Origin: Hippophae tibetana
Taxonomy: Eukaryota > Streptophyta > Magnoliopsida > Rosales > Elaeagnaceae
Direction: 5' to 3'
Length of the DNA: 64,000 nucleotides
Assembly: GCA_037013495.1 (NCBI GenBank)
Contig: CM072805.1
Coordinates: 27,038,669-27,102,668, forward strand
Shown: piece by piece, positions 51,791 through 63,694 of the stretch
Layout: every line of letters begins with the position of its first letter
How positions within the stretch are numbered: the stretch's first letter is position 1
Made by a program: the position numbers and the translations under genes
Notes under the pieces: generated by a model
Databases searched by the model: none
The model's input: only the letters and a program-made list of their open reading frames with translations
What the model was told of the DNA's origin: nothing

Positions 51791-53366
51791 GTTATATAAT
51801 TGGGATAAACTCGGTCGGGTTCTCAAGTCGTAGCAACTCATAACTAAATAGCTATCTCTGTTTCTCATCCGATTCTAGGATCGTAAATCTTAGATATTGT
51901 ACGGTATCAAGCTCGACCACAGGTAATTCCAGCTCTCAGATCGCTTATTCTGTTTCATGATTCCTTCTTCTACTTCTTGTTTTTGTTCACAAAAATGGAA
52001 CTTGAATGCGATACAAGCATACTTAAATATTCACAACTGTGTTTCTTCTTCAGGAAATTTGTTTCAATTTCATTTTTCCAGAACTCCTTTTCGTTCTTTA
52101 ATCGGATCCAATTCTAGGTATTAGGGTACTTTTCTTTTTCTACGTCGCTTGGATTTTATGGTATTTTTTTTCTTTCTTTAATAGATGATCGTACTAAATT
52201 TAACAAATTATGTTTACATAGTAATTTGCTTCTGGTTGATTGATTAGTTCAAGTTGTTTTGAAATGCTTTCCAGCGATTTTTTTTTATTCTTCATCTACC
52301 AATATAGATGTTGAGAAGTTAGGCAAGGTATTATTCTCATCAGATAGATGGATCTTTGGCCTTTGCCTCGGTACTTAGATTTATGGATATTTTGAATTTG
52401 AATTTGAGCTCTTTTACCACATATGTCAGTGCTTATCTTTAGTCTCCGTACGTACTTAGATTTATGGATATTCTGAATTTGAATTTGAGTTCTTTTACCA
52501 CTTATGTTAGTGCTTATCTTTAGTGGATCTATGATGGTATAAATGATTCATTATAATATTGCTTGTACTGTTTCCCCCCTTTTCATGCCATTCTTGATTT
52601 GCCTTTTTTTATTTTGGCATTGTAGTATGGGTCTTAGGAATTCTGGGTAAGGTGAGGTAGCTCCCAAAAAAAATATATATATATTGGGTTCAAGAATTGT
52701 TTTTTTCTCCTCGAAGAAACTTCTGTATATTTTCAATAATATGAGATCTGAATGAATACAAAAAGAATAGACTCACTGCTTATATAGCATGAGCCAAGTG
52801 CACCAACTATACTATAACAGAAAGCTATCTAGATTAAGCACACTTGGAGAAGATCACCAGTAGCGTGTGCTTAATAGTAACTGATATAACAAACCTACAT
52901 ATAGGAGTACACGTACATAGTATTTATACAATGGTAGATATGTATTATATGAAACCATAATATACATCACTATCCAATACTGGGTGAGGTAGCACATAAG
53001 TTCAGTTTATTTTGTCAGCGGTACTAGACCATTTGTGTCCTTTGGGAGTTCCACTCAGTTGTGATTATTTGTAGAATGAAATATACCTGGTTTTCAGTTT
53101 CAATTGATTTAGTTGATAGCTTAATACGCTTGTAACAGTCATATTTTAAGATGAATCTTTCATACTGTTTTGAAAAACAAATCCACATTGAGAAGTTTGC
53201 AATTGCACTTTCCAAGCTCGTATAAACTTGGCATGCAATTCATTTGATGTTACTTGAAGTTTTCTAATGAAGATTAAGTGAAATGACTGTTAGTTGGCTC
53301 TGACCAGTTGATTATATTAATCTGATGCATATCCTATTAACCTGTCATGAAGGGGACTTGCAATAA
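51791..53366 (+). promoter_or_regulatory. RraA-like gene 5' leader with a probable intron
   Basis: A GC-normal stretch at about 51800-51920 ends CCACAG|GTAATTCC, a good donor. The coding exon begins about 1.4 kb later, and AG dinucleotides shortly before the ATG (for example CATGAAG at about 53351) could serve as the acceptor. Single-coding-exon genes of this family often have leader introns. The intron contains a two-copy 81-bp-period repeat (52371-52524). Confidence 0.45.
52371..52524. repeat. Two-copy direct repeat, period 81 bp, in the probable leader intron
   Basis: Units 52371-52443 and 52452-52524 each run from GTACTTAGATTTATGGATAT to GTGCTTATCTTTAGT and differ at only a few positions. 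Confidence 0.85.
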
Positions 53367-53867
53367 ATGGCCTTGCTAACAACAGCTGAAGTCTGTGATG
53401 CGAACCCCCAGCTAGTTGTATGTGGTGAGCTTCGGGCACTTGAACCAATTTTTCAGATATATGGTCGGAGGCAGGTTTTCAATGGACCAATAGTTACCGT
53501 AAAGGTATTTGAAGACAATGTTCTCATTCGTGGGTTTCTTGAGGAGAGAGGAAATGGAAGGGTTCTTGTTGTGGATGGAGGTGGAAGCAAGCGTTGTGCA
53601 ATATTGGGTGGAAATCCTGTTGTTCAAGCTCAAAACAATGGATGGGCAGGCATAGTGGTTAATGGTTGTATTAGAGATGTCGATGAGATAAATGGATGTG
53701 ACATTGGGGTGAGAGCTCTAGCATCCCATCCTATTAAATCCCATAAAAGGGGCATTGGAGAAAAACGTGTCCCTATAACCATTGCTGGCACTAGGATCTG
53801 CGATGGAGAATGGCTTTACGCGGACACAGATGGTATTTTGATTTCTCGAACAGAGTTATCTGTCTAA
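53367..53867 (+). CDS. RraA-like protein / putative 4-hydroxy-4-methyl-2-oxoglutarate aldolase
   Basis: 166 aa in one exon, the same length as I recall for plant members (Arabidopsis has a small family annotated as HMG aldolase / RraA-like). HMG aldolases split 4-hydroxy-4-methyl-2-oxoglutarate or 4-carboxy-4-hydroxy-2-oxoadipate into pyruvate plus a keto acid, need a divalent metal, and also decarboxylate oxaloacetate. The bacterial homologue RraA instead inhibits RNase E. Family landmarks are the start MALLTTAEVCDANPQLVVCG, RGNGRVLVVDGGGSKRCAIL followed by GGNPVVQAQ, and VVNGCIRDVDEI, where Arg103 and Asp104 match the substrate- and metal-binding pair. VRALASHPIKSHKRG and CDGEWLYADTDGILIS follow. 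No targeting sequence is visible, so a cytosolic place is likely. The gene looks intact. Which activity the plant protein has in vivo is not settled by sequence. Confidence 0.92.
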   Translation: MALLTTAEVCDANPQLVVCGELRALEPIFQIYGRRQVFNGPIVTVKVFEDNVLIRGFLEERGNGRVLVVDGGGSKRCAILGGNPVVQAQNNGWAGIVVNGCIRDVDEINGCDIGVRALASHPIKSHKRGIGEKRVPITIAGTRICDGEWLYADTDGILISRTELSV

Positions 53868-56063
53868 ACATTGAAAAATATATGCCTCATGATATTTTCG
53901 GATGTATGTTTTGCTTGAATGTTTTATTAGTGTACCAATGTGTTCTCAAGATTTCTTTGCAAGTCCTTGTCTACAATGTTCCACAATAATAGTATGTTTT
54001 GATAACTTGTTCCATCTCCAATCAAATTTTCTTTTTCAACTTCTATATTTATTAGTGGTGACATATCCTCCATATTACTCAAATATATGGAATTAGAGTC
54101 ATAATAGTCATGGAACTCTTTGAAGTCTTTGAGACAGTTTAGTCTTACTTTAAGGATAAATTAACATACTTTATCTATAAAGTATTAATAAAGTTGTAAA
54201 TATACTGTTTGAATTCAGAGTTACAAATACGCACGAGTTACAAATATAGTATTAAAATATTATAAGTATTATAAAAATATCATTCTATTATAATTTATGA
54301 TATTTTAATATTATATATGTAATATAAAAATGTTACAAAATATGTAATATAAAAATGTTACAAAAATATTATCAATGTTTTTCCTACAATATTTTTGTAA
54401 TATTTATAATACTTTTGTTAGATATGTTTGGAATTTTTTTTAATATAAAATTAATATTTGATTATGATATTTCTTAAAATAATATTAACAATCTAAAAGG
54501 TATATTCTCTTCTTTTGTTCTCAAATAAAAATAACTTTTCCTTCTTTGAGCCTTTCTTGAGTTTATATTTTTCTTACAAAAAATATAATTTTTTTCTCTT
54601 TATAATTTGTAAATTCATACAATTTTAGAAATAAAAATATAATTTATAATCATTACATAAATAAATTAAAGGTACAAAAATAAAATGAGAAATAATAAGA
54701 GGATTAAGAGACCAATTATAGAAAAAAAATAGATAAATTGAAACTAGAGATTTTTTGTTTCTTACGAGGAAGAGGAATTTTTTTCTTTTTTAACTACTTA
54801 GCTAAGTAACCTAAATGTATCTCTCATTTTTTTTAATCTAATTTTATTCTTGAAAAATTAACAATTTTTAAAATTTTTGGTTTAATTTTCCATTTAAAAG
54901 CTACTTAATTTTTTTTTTAAAAAAAGGAAGATTTGGGCATTAATCCCCAACACATTATGATTATCATCCCAAAGTGTGTGGTGGATTGCACATACCACTG
55001 AAGATAAGTATGTTTCATGTCAGACAGTAAATTTTCTCGTTTGAACAAGGTAAACTTTTTCTAAACTTAATGCGAAAGCACACACGATTGGTTCGCCTTT
55101 TGACAAATTGATTGTAATGGCTTAATTGTAATTCTGTTGACAAATTGTGTAATTGTAATTCTTGATTCCTACGATGATGATAGTGTGGATGCATTGATTT
55201 TAAATAGTAAGAAACACGGATTCATTCTGTTGATTTTCCCTCAACTTATACAACTACCTACCATGAGATACAATGTGGTCGACCTTGAAAGGCTTGAAGT
55301 AATTAGTTCTTACTCTCGAACTTTCTAAGCTTCATTTTTCTCATTTTCTGTTACCCTTTTCATCTTATCACAAACTAATTAATTTACTTACACAAAAAAA
55401 TCCCACCTAGGAGTAATAAATTAAATTTATAGTTAAATTATCGTAATGTTTCTATTAAGTTAACCTTTTAAGTTAAAATTAAGCGTTTAATAAATGATAT
55501 AAAAATTAAAATTCAACTTACATTACGTGGTCACCAATAAAAGTGAATCCCTAATGTTAAAGTGAATCCATATAAATAATACGTGTTCAACAACGAAAGA
55601 ATGATAGATACCTCTTGATATTGTACGAAGTTGGTTGACATTTTTTTTCCTTGCTCTTATTCTCAAACTTAGCTTTTATTTGAACTTGCTCGTGCTCGTG
55701 CTCATCCCTCTAAACATTGGTTCAACTTCAGACACTTTTTTGTTTGGAGTTTATGCAGGTTAATTAGGATTCTATTAGTCCTAGATTCATTTCTCTTCCG
55801 TTGCATATGTTGTTCATTTGTGACGCATCTCCAATTATTTTTCATGAAAAAACCACGAAACATAATTTTTGGAATATGCCATAAATTACAGACCCACTTA
55901 TGACATCAAACAGTGAAAGCAGAAGCATCTTATATGATACAGAGTACAGACGTATGTAGCGAAGACATAAAAAAAACTACTTGGTCATCTTATATGCAGT
56001 TTATTTGTTTTTGATGAATATCCCACAGCAGCAACAATGGATCGGAAGTTTCATAAAACAAAT
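53868..56063. other. RraA-like 3' flank and AT-rich spacer
   Basis: This contains the likely 3' UTR and then AT-rich DNA. A short tandem repeat at about 54317-54364 (ATGTAATATAAAAATGTTAC, two copies) lies in a region of ATATTTTTGTAATATT-type words. The small plus-strand frame at 55137-55328 has no support as a gene. Confidence 0.5.
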
Positions 56064-56068
56064 AAACA

Positions 56069-56402
56069 TGTTACGGTTAAATTGTAGGTTCTGCAATGAA
56101 GAACTTAGAGAGAAAAGAGAGAAATGAAAGCTTGGAGTAGAGGGGTAATTAGATTAATTTCTTCTTAGCTTTTATTCTAATCATCAGGCCTATATGTAGC
56201 CTTACATATGCGTAATTAAAAGGACAAAAAGACATTAAGGAATTGGCTCCAAAACTGTTAACCAACTATGACATCTAACTGTTTTCTCGTGGTCTCTTCT
56301 GCACCCGTTTTGTGCCATCATGCGCTCAGTTGTGTCCATCGTGTGCCGCATGTGTGCTCGTTGCTGCGTGCGAGTTTGCCCGAGCAGAATCTTCACGTAA
56401 TA
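56069..56402 (-). repeat. 3' LTR of the chromovirus
   Basis: 334 bp. Plus strand begins TGTTACGGTTAAATTG and ends CTTCACGTAATA. It is closely related to the 5' LTR and somewhat longer by small insertions. Confidence 0.9.
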
Positions 56403-56409
56403 TTTCTCT

Positions 56410-56682
56410 CTCTCTTTTAGAATTCTTGTCCTCAAGGATGAAATCGGGGTAGGACTTTGAGAAGCGCCATTCATTTTCCCAAATAGCTATCTCGGTTGAT
56501 GCTCCTCCCCATTTAACCAGAATTTCAAATTTTGGTCGATATCTATCCTTCTGAACTACTCGACGCTCTAATATAGCTTTAGGTTTTGGCATGATAGTGG
56601 ATTGTTCTGAGACTGGTGGTAGCTGAGGACTGGTAGGGGTAACAGGTCCTACGTGCTTCTTTAACATGCTAACGTGAAACAC
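56410..56682 (-). pseudogene. Chromodomain at the integrase C-terminus
   Basis: VFHVS-type linker (FHVSMLKKHVGPVTP) followed by AILERRVVQKDRYRPKFEIL, VKWGGASTEIAIWENEW and SYPDFILED. This is the chromodomain of plant chromoviruses, thought to guide integration by binding histone marks. Aromatic and tryptophan positions are largely kept. Confidence 0.8.
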
Positions 56683-56711
56683 ATCATGTATCTATGAGTT
56701 TATAGGTAGGG

Positions 56712-57600
56712 CTAGCCTATAAGCCATCGTACCAACTTTCTCAATAACTTCGTAGGGACCAAAGAAGCATGTAGCATGGAAGAACGAAAAGCTATAGAGG
56801 TCTGTCGATAGGGTTGAAGTTTCAAGTAGACATGATCTCCTACATGGAAGGAAAGTTCTCTTCTATGCTTATTAGTTTGACACTTCATGCGATTATGAGC
56901 TTGTAGAAGATTGTGGTGCAACTCTCGTAGGATGGAATTTCGGTCACATAGGTATTCATCAACAGTAGGGACTTTGGATATGTAGGTCATTAGTTGAAGG
57001 GGAGGAATGCAATAAACTGCCTCGAAGGGTGTACATTTGGTGGAAGAGTGAAGAGAGATGTTATAGCTAAATTCAACCCAAGGTATCCACTCAACCCAAT
57101 GTTTTGGTTGATCACTAGCAAAACAACGTAGATATTGTTCCAAAATCTTGTTAACCACCTCAATCTGACCATCCGTTTGTGGATGGTAACTAGAGCTCAT
57201 GCTTAATTGAGTATCCTGTAGCTTAAACAATGCTTGCCAGAATGAGCTAACAAAGACCTTATCTCGATCACTGACTATAGAGATTGGTAATCCATGCAAT
57301 TTCACGATATTGGCCACAAATACCTTGGCTACCATAAGTGCCGTAAAAGGATACTTCATAGCTGCAAAGTGAGCATACTTGGTTAACCGGTCAACCACCA
57401 CCATAATGACTGTGTTCCCTTGGAAGGGGGTAATCTTTCAATAAAATCCATTGAGATTTCAGTCCACAACCGATTGAGAATAGGTAATGGTTGTAACAAT
57501 CCAACTGGTTTCATGCAGTCAACCTTGCACCGTTAGTATACTTCACATTCTCTTAAGAACTCTTTTATCTTTTGGTGCATATTGGCCAATAGAAATTCTA
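56712..57600 (-). pseudogene. Chromovirus integrase core
   Basis: The frame from 57404 reads [59 protein letters not shown] and YNISLHSSTKCTPFEAVYC, with the second catalytic D and the E in place. The first D lies in the damaged stretch just upstream (SMDFIERLP, about 57452). Confidence 0.85.
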
Positions 57601-58124
57601 CTTAATTCTGGCTAGGGATTTATGAAACGCAAAATGTCTTTCAATGGGTAATGAATGACACTCCCCTAATATTTTAGGTATTAAGGTTGATTGAGAGTTT
57701 AGATATACCTTGTTCCCCTTGAACCAAACCCCATCTCGCTGGCTTATTTGAGAATCTCCTGCAGATGATCTTTTGTCTCTCAATTGTTCATAGAAAACAT
57801 CCTTTTGGATTTCTTGTTGGAGGATGGGCCACCATTCAGATTGTGATTGAGAGATAGCTAGGAATTGGAATTCTGCTACTCTGGATAAAGAATCAACTCC
57901 TTGGTTCTTAATTCCTTTTTTGTATTCAATCTCGTAGTCATAGCCTATGAGCTTAAGCAGCTAACGTGCCTATGCTGGTGTGGTGATTCTTTGTTCCAAT
58001 AAATACTTGAGACTTCTTTGATCAATACATACTGTGAAATGTCTTCCCAACAAATAGGAACATCATATACGAATAACCTTTACCATAGCCAACATTTCCT
58101 TTTCTTAGGTAGATAGTGTTAGAG

Positions 58125-59276
58125 CTAAGCCTTTGAGGGAAGCACTAAAGTAAGCCACCGTTCTATTTTCCTGGCTGAGAATTGCTCCCAGTCCAATGCC
58201 ACTAGTATTACACTCAACCATAAAACGTTGTGAGAAGTTAGCAAACGTAGGATAGGAGGAGAGGTAAGGACACTTTTGAGTTGTTGGAAAGCTTCTGCAA
58301 CAACTTCATTCCAGTGTAATCCCTCCTTCCCCAGTAGGTGAGTTAGGGGTGCAACCATTCCTCCAAAATGTCAAATAAACTTTCTATAGTAACCTGTTAA
58401 CCCTAGAAAACCTTTCACGCCTTTTACTGAGGATGGTGTGGGTCATTCAATGACAACTCAAATCTTGGCGGGATCAACTGAGACCCCTTGTTTTGAAATA
58501 AGGTGGCCTAAGTATTCCACTTGTGCTACCCCCAACTGGCATTTAGATTCTTTAGCAAATAGGTTGTGGACAGTTAATAACTATAGGACAAAATGCATAT
58601 GTGATATATGATCTTTCCATGAGTTAGAATACATCAATATGTCATCAAAGAAGACTAAGACAAACTTCCTAAGGAAGGGTCTGAATGTATCATTCATAAG
58701 ACCTTGGAAAGTGGCTGGAACATTAGTTACTCCAAATGGTATCACCAAAAACTCATAGTGGCCTTCATGAGCTCTGAATAATGTTTTATGGGTGTCATCT
58801 TCATGAACCCTAATCTGATGATAACCCGACCTAAGGTTCAGCTTGGAATAAACCTTGGCTCCATGAAGTTCATCTAGCAATTAATCAATGACAGGGATAG
58901 GGTACTTATCTTTGATAGTCATGACATTTAGAGCTCGATAGTCGACACAAAATCTCAAAGTTTCATCAGCCTTTTTAACCAGCAACACTGGTGAGAAAAA
59001 AAGACTATTGCTTGGCTTTATCAGTTGGGATTTTAAGAGTTCTTGTACCATTTTTTCTATCTCATTTTTTTGATAATATGGGTAGTGATAAGGTCTAACG
59101 TTCATTGGTCCAGAGGTAGTTTGTAAAGGAATTCTGTGATCTTGCAACCGTGTAGGAGGTAAGCAGGTGGATGGATCAAATATCTTAGGGAATTCACTCA
59201 ATAGTTTCTTTATCCCATGATGGTAAGTCTGGGGAGGATCTCTATGACTGTTGGTGGATTTTATGTGGAGGAACAA
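58125..59276 (-). pseudogene. Chromovirus reverse transcriptase and start of RNase H
   Basis: RT motifs: [51 protein letters not shown], a stop, [28 protein letters not shown] and the catalytic box [14 protein letters not shown] stop at 58578 is followed by the conserved connection (YLGHLIS-type) and an RNase H segment (GKEGLHWNEVVAEAFQQLKS, 58358-58125). The pieces are in order on the minus strand but not in one frame. Confidence 0.85.
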
Positions 59277-59285
59277 TCTTGTTCC

Positions 59286-59690
59286 CTACAGACTATTGCA
59301 TTCTTTGTTAGTTAAGGCAGACATATTACTTCTTCCCAACCTGTGGAAAGTATGAGGTCCTCCATCAGTGTGGAAGCTCAAGGTGAGTTTCTTGTAATCC
59401 ATCTGAATAGGTCCTAGGGTTTCCAACCACTGAACTCCTAACACCAGTTGGCAAGCTGCTACCAACAGCACATAGTAGTCAGTCACTATTGGGCAGTCTT
59501 GGATATTGAGAGTGAGATTGCAGCATTGACCCACACATTCTAACTTTTCTCGGTTTGCTACCATTACTTCCAATTTTTTACTTTTTTCCATAGACAGATT
59601 GAAGTGAGTAACTATGTCCTGATCTATGAAGTTATGGGTACTACCTTCATCTATATGTACTAATATACTTTTATTTTTCAGTTCTCCCAT
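59286..59690 (-). pseudogene. Chromovirus aspartic protease domain with altered active site
   Basis: The fold is recognisable from VHIDEGSTHNFIDQDIV, LVLGVQWLETLGPIQMDYK and the terminal LTLSF. The catalytic triad reads D-E-G where the family has D-S-G, so the domain would probably be inactive even without the stop at 59283-59285. Confidence 0.8.
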
Positions 59691-59959
59691 AATATGTATA
59701 GTTTGAGGGTGTTCAGTACCTGATATAGCATGGAAGGTATTTCTGGTAACATTTCATGGTGGTCTTCTCCTGATTCCAATCCTTCATCATAAATAGCCGT
59801 GGATGCACATAACGATGTCTAGCCACAAATTTATCTTCACAGTAGTAGCACAACCTCTTCTTTCATCTTTCACGTGCTTCTTGGCTAGTCAGCTTCCTAA
59901 AGGTTATTGGTTGAGCTGCATTCATACACTGTGCAGGTGCTAGGCCTAGTAACCCAACT

Positions 59960-60636
59960 GTTGTGTTGGATGTTTATTTAGATTGAGCTATTTGAAATGG
60001 ATAACGAGGGTTTGTTATAGATTTATTTTGTAAGATGTTCCTCTCTTCAATCAATCTAGCTACTCCAATGGCGTCAGCTAGTGTTTTTGGCTGTTTGATT
60101 TTTACATCAATTCGAATGTCATCCCTTAGCTCGGCAATAAAACATCCAATGAGAAATTCTTCTGGTAACCCATCCACGCAATGAGATAGCTTTTCAAAGG
60201 ATTCTTGGTAAGTGGCAACACTCGCAGTGTGCTTAAGGTGCGATAATGCTTCTGAAGGATCCTCATAGTCAATGGGTTCAAATCCTAGTTGAACGGCCTA
60301 AGTGAACTCCCCCAAGGTCAGTGGTCCACGAAATTTTGTTAACCATTGGTGCCATTGCAACGCAATGCCTTCCAAATGGAAGGAGGCCAGCTGCACTCGT
60401 TGGTCTTGAGCAATGTTTGTAAACTCAAAGTATTGCTCAGCCTTATAAATCCATCCAGTAGGATCTTCTCCGACAAATCTTGGAAATGATAATTTCAGAT
60501 TGGGTAGTGGGTTCTCGTTCGTAGACCGAGATGTGTTGGGGTATGAATGTATAGTTTCATCCTTGGCAAAAGGATTGTCCTCAGGCAAGTGTCGAGTAGC
60601 GCGTAGTGCTTGCACCTCAGTAAGCAACGTCTGCAT
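59960..60636 (-). pseudogene. Chromovirus Gag, broken
   Basis: The retrotransposon Gag domain is recognisable by PNLKLSFPRFVGEDPTGWIY, QYFEFTNI, VQLASFHLEGIALQWHQWL and, after a stop near 60298, FEKLSHCVDGLPEEFLIGCF and DIRIDVKIKQPKTLADAIGV. The zinc knuckle beyond it is damaged. Confidence 0.8.
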
Positions 60637-60740
60637 GGTGTTTCTGAATCAGTTGAATTCACTTTCATGGCGTGTTAGAGTCTCCAAGACATCATTACAG
60701 AACTCAACATTCGACTTACCCCGAGTATCCATACTGATCA

Positions 60741-60755
60741 CCGACTTTGATACCA
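60741..60755 (-). other. Primer-binding site of the chromovirus
   Basis: TGGTATCAAAGTCGG on the minus strand, one base inside the 5' LTR. It is close to the initiator tRNA-Met complement (TGGTATCAGAGC...). Confidence 0.7.
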
Positions 60756-60756
60756 A

Positions 60757-61071
60757 TTTTACGGTTAAATTACAAGTTCTGCAATGAAGAACTTAGAGAG
60801 AAAAGAAAGCTTGGAGCAAATGGGTAATTGTGTTAATTTCTTCTTAGCTTTTATTCTAATCATCAAGGCTATATATAGCCTTACATATGTGTAATTAAAA
60901 GGAAAAAAAAGACGCTAAGGAATTGGCTCCAAAATTGCTAACCAACTTTGACATCTAATTGTTTTCTCGTGGTCCCTTCTACGTCCGTTTTGCGCCATCA
61001 TGCACTAAGCTGCGCCGCATGTGCACCTGTTGCTGCGCGCGAGTTTGCCCGAGTAGAATCTTTACGTAACA
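60757..61071 (-). repeat. 5' LTR of the chromovirus
   Basis: 315 bp. Plus strand begins TTTTACGGTTAAATTAC (worn TG) and ends TTTACGTAACA. A TATA-like palindrome GGCTATATATAGCC lies at about 60866-60879. Confidence 0.9.
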
Positions 61072-61298
61072 AAACACTTCTTGATGGATTTTCGTGCTGG
61101 GATCTTCCACAGACCATAATAGTACTTGTTAATTTCTTCAATGGTCTTGTCTAACTCGGGTGTGTTGGTAGGCCGTGTTGGCTTGATCATAGCACCGAAC
61201 ATCTTTATGACTTCATCATCGTCAATAGTCTCAGATTTCAAGACTTTCTTATCCTTTGACACGTCAATGTCTTCAACAGTTATTATGTGTTGGTCCAA
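61062..61298 (-). pseudogene. Unidentified coding-like fragment next to the chromovirus
   Basis: A 78-codon frame on the minus strand with non-repetitive, protein-like composition: TIDDDEVIKMFGAMIKPTRP, NTPELDKTIEEINKYYYGLW and IPARKSIKKCF. The last codons run into the target duplication and LTR, so the chromovirus landed in or at the edge of this frame. Just upstream, CCCACATAG could be a splice acceptor, which would make this an internal or last exon. With the insertion removed, the frame would run on for only about four codons (L-F-V-L) and stop. I do not recognise the family. Confidence 0.35.
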
Positions 61299-63113
61299 CT
61301 ATGTGGGTCAGGAACAAAGAAAAAAAGGATTACAAATTTTGATTTCAACAAAGATGGCGTCGGAGAAGAAGAAAAAAAAAGTCAAAAATATTGGGTTAGA
61401 ATTGGTGTGAAGGATTCATTATTTTCTTCTATAAAAGGCCTTAGCCTTAATCTCAATTTATATAGAACAAGTTAAGAGAAAAGAAATTACAGAGAGTCTC
61501 AACAGAGAGAGTTTTCTGAGAGAAGAAAATTGAGAGTTAATTTGTGAAGTTTTATCCACAAATTGAATATACATATTTATTGTATTTTTTGTGAGAGATC
61601 TACCTAAAATGTGAAGTGTGTAATCTCATCTTATTATAGTGAAAGTTTTAAGTGACTTACGGGTACTGTAGTTATTACTTTCATTTTGAAAGGTTTTCTA
61701 CGCTAAAATCTTTAGTGTTATTTTTGATTTAAAAAGTTCTCCTGAATATATGAAATTTATTTCTTTACGATTATCTATTTTTTTCAAAATTATAATACCT
61801 TTTATTAATTTCAAGGACCTTGTCAAAGTAAATGGTTTTGACTCATACTTGAATTTGGCTTTGGCGTTGACAATCAAATACTAATGGACTTATTAAGAGT
61901 TATAACATCATGTTTAAAGAAGTGGATTGTATCAATATATCACGAGAGCTCAAACCTAATTGGGATATAAGTCCACAAATTAAGTTCTAAAACTAGAAGG
62001 TTTTTACTAAAATGTGATAATTATGTATGTTAATAATTTGATACTTTAAAATATTATTAGAAGGATGAAGAAGAATGATGTGTGGTTATTATAATTTTAG
62101 ATTAATTTGTTTTTGTGGTATAAGATTGTTCTTTATAATAACACTCTCGATTTTAGTTTAGACATAAAAAAAATTAAAATTTTTTAAATGAACAAGAATC
62201 AAAATCTAAATAAAAATAAATTATAATATCTTGTATTTTAAGCAAAAATATTATTATAATATTTATTTAAATTTAAATAAAAATTGTTTTTTGTAATTGT
62301 TTAATTTCCATCAACTGGTTCGATAACTCAGTAGATGATTGAAGGGTGGAGGCTGGCAGACTGGACGATGAAGGCTAACAAACAAGATCGATCTAGGAAC
62401 TTTGATTCTTACAACAAGCTTTCCAGATTTTTCAATTATAACGGGTGTAGATTTGGATATGAAAACAAATTAAAAGAATTAACAATGTAGAGAGAGACAG
62501 GTACAGGAGAAGCCGATTATTATTTTATTTATTTGTTGTATGTTTTAATTATTTTTATAATGTTATATTTAAATTTAATATTGCCAAAATGGATCTTTAG
62601 TTATCTGTTTACGCAAATCTAGGAAGGAGAGAATTGAACACACATTCTGGAAAAGGGCTTTAGGTTAAGAGAAAATTACTTTTGTGATAAAATAAAATAA
62701 AATGCCTTAACCCACTTGTTTTGTGACACACCAAAATCATATTAAGTTTGAAAAATAAGAGAAGTTTTAATTTCAGCCATACCTCTTATGGTGGCAATAT
62801 AAATGGATTGAAGAGCTATAGCAATAGGAGTTGATTTGCTGACAAACAGACCCCGAACAACCAAATGACGGTTGCAACAAATCTTTGCCACCGCCGCCGC
62901 CACCGCCTTTACATCGTTGGGAGACTCTGTATAAATAAACAGATCACTACAAAACCATCAAACTCTTTTTGCCAACACCACCAACGTTGCCGCCATCAGA
63001 AGTGCTGTTTAAAAAATAGTCAAACCAACCAGCAACTTTATTATCTCAAACGTAAGTAACTCGTGATTTCCTACCTCAAAGCTAGTCCGCCCAATCCGGT
63101 TACACACCCGACC
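61299..63113. other. AT-rich intergenic DNA
   Basis: About 1.8 kb with no supportable gene. The 64-codon plus-strand frame at 62865-63059 is low-complexity (a CCGCCGCCACCGCC run) and unconvincing. Confidence 0.45.
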
Positions 63114-63116
63114 TTA

Positions 63117-63283
63117 GGTTATATTTGATGATATATTAAATATAACTGTATTAAATTATATTATACTATATTATATTTAATTTATATAATATTTACTATA
63201 ATGAAAAAAATCGATTATAAATACTTTTATATACTTAAATGAAATCATTTATTTAATAAGATTTCACTTTTAATCCTTTCATT

Positions 63284-63321
<38 letters not shown>

Positions 63322-63694
63322 TTATTATAAAAATTATGAAAAATAAATTTATATTTTTTGTTGAGAGAATTAAAAATGAAATTATCATATAATTAAAATT
63401 TATAAATATTTTAATAAAATAATTAATTATTATAAAATTTATTTTTATATTTTTATGACATTTTTAAATATTAAAAAAATAAAAATATAATTTTTAATTT
63501 AAAATAAAAAAAATCAAAATATATAATTCTATAATTGAAAATTTAAATAAAAAATTTACTTGTTCAATACGATTACTAGACTTTTTAGTTATATTAATTT
63601 TTTATATAATTATATTATATAATACTATCTGTTTTTATATAATCATATAAAAATTATATAATTAATATCTTTAATACTGTATAATAAATATACC
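63117..63694. mobile_element. Probable PIF/Harbinger-like MITE
   Basis: 578 bp flanked by TTA (63114-63116 and 63695-63697). The inverted ends are GGTTATATTTGATGATATA on the left and GGTATATTTATTATACAGTA on the opposite strand at the right. The centre is nearly pure A/T with a (TA)n tract at 63289-63319. The weak TIR match and low complexity leave doubt. Confidence 0.4.

Larger units (their letters stand above)
56069..61071 (-). mobile_element. Complete Ty3/Gypsy chromovirus, decayed
   Basis: A 5003-bp element in minus orientation: 5' LTR 61071-60757, primer-binding site 60755-60741, gag, protease, RT, RNase H, integrase, chromodomain, purine tract 56418-56403, and 3' LTR 56402-56069. It is bounded by a perfect 5-bp target duplication AAACA (56064-56068 and 61072-61076). 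The RT-before-integrase order and the chromodomain make it a chromovirus. The short LTRs and 5-kb length would suit the Reina clade (inference). Several stops break the polyprotein. Confidence 0.92.

Noticed and set aside
62865-63059. 64-codon plus-strand frame
   Set aside because: His/Arg-rich product from a CCGCCGCCACCGCC tract; no domain, no splice context.
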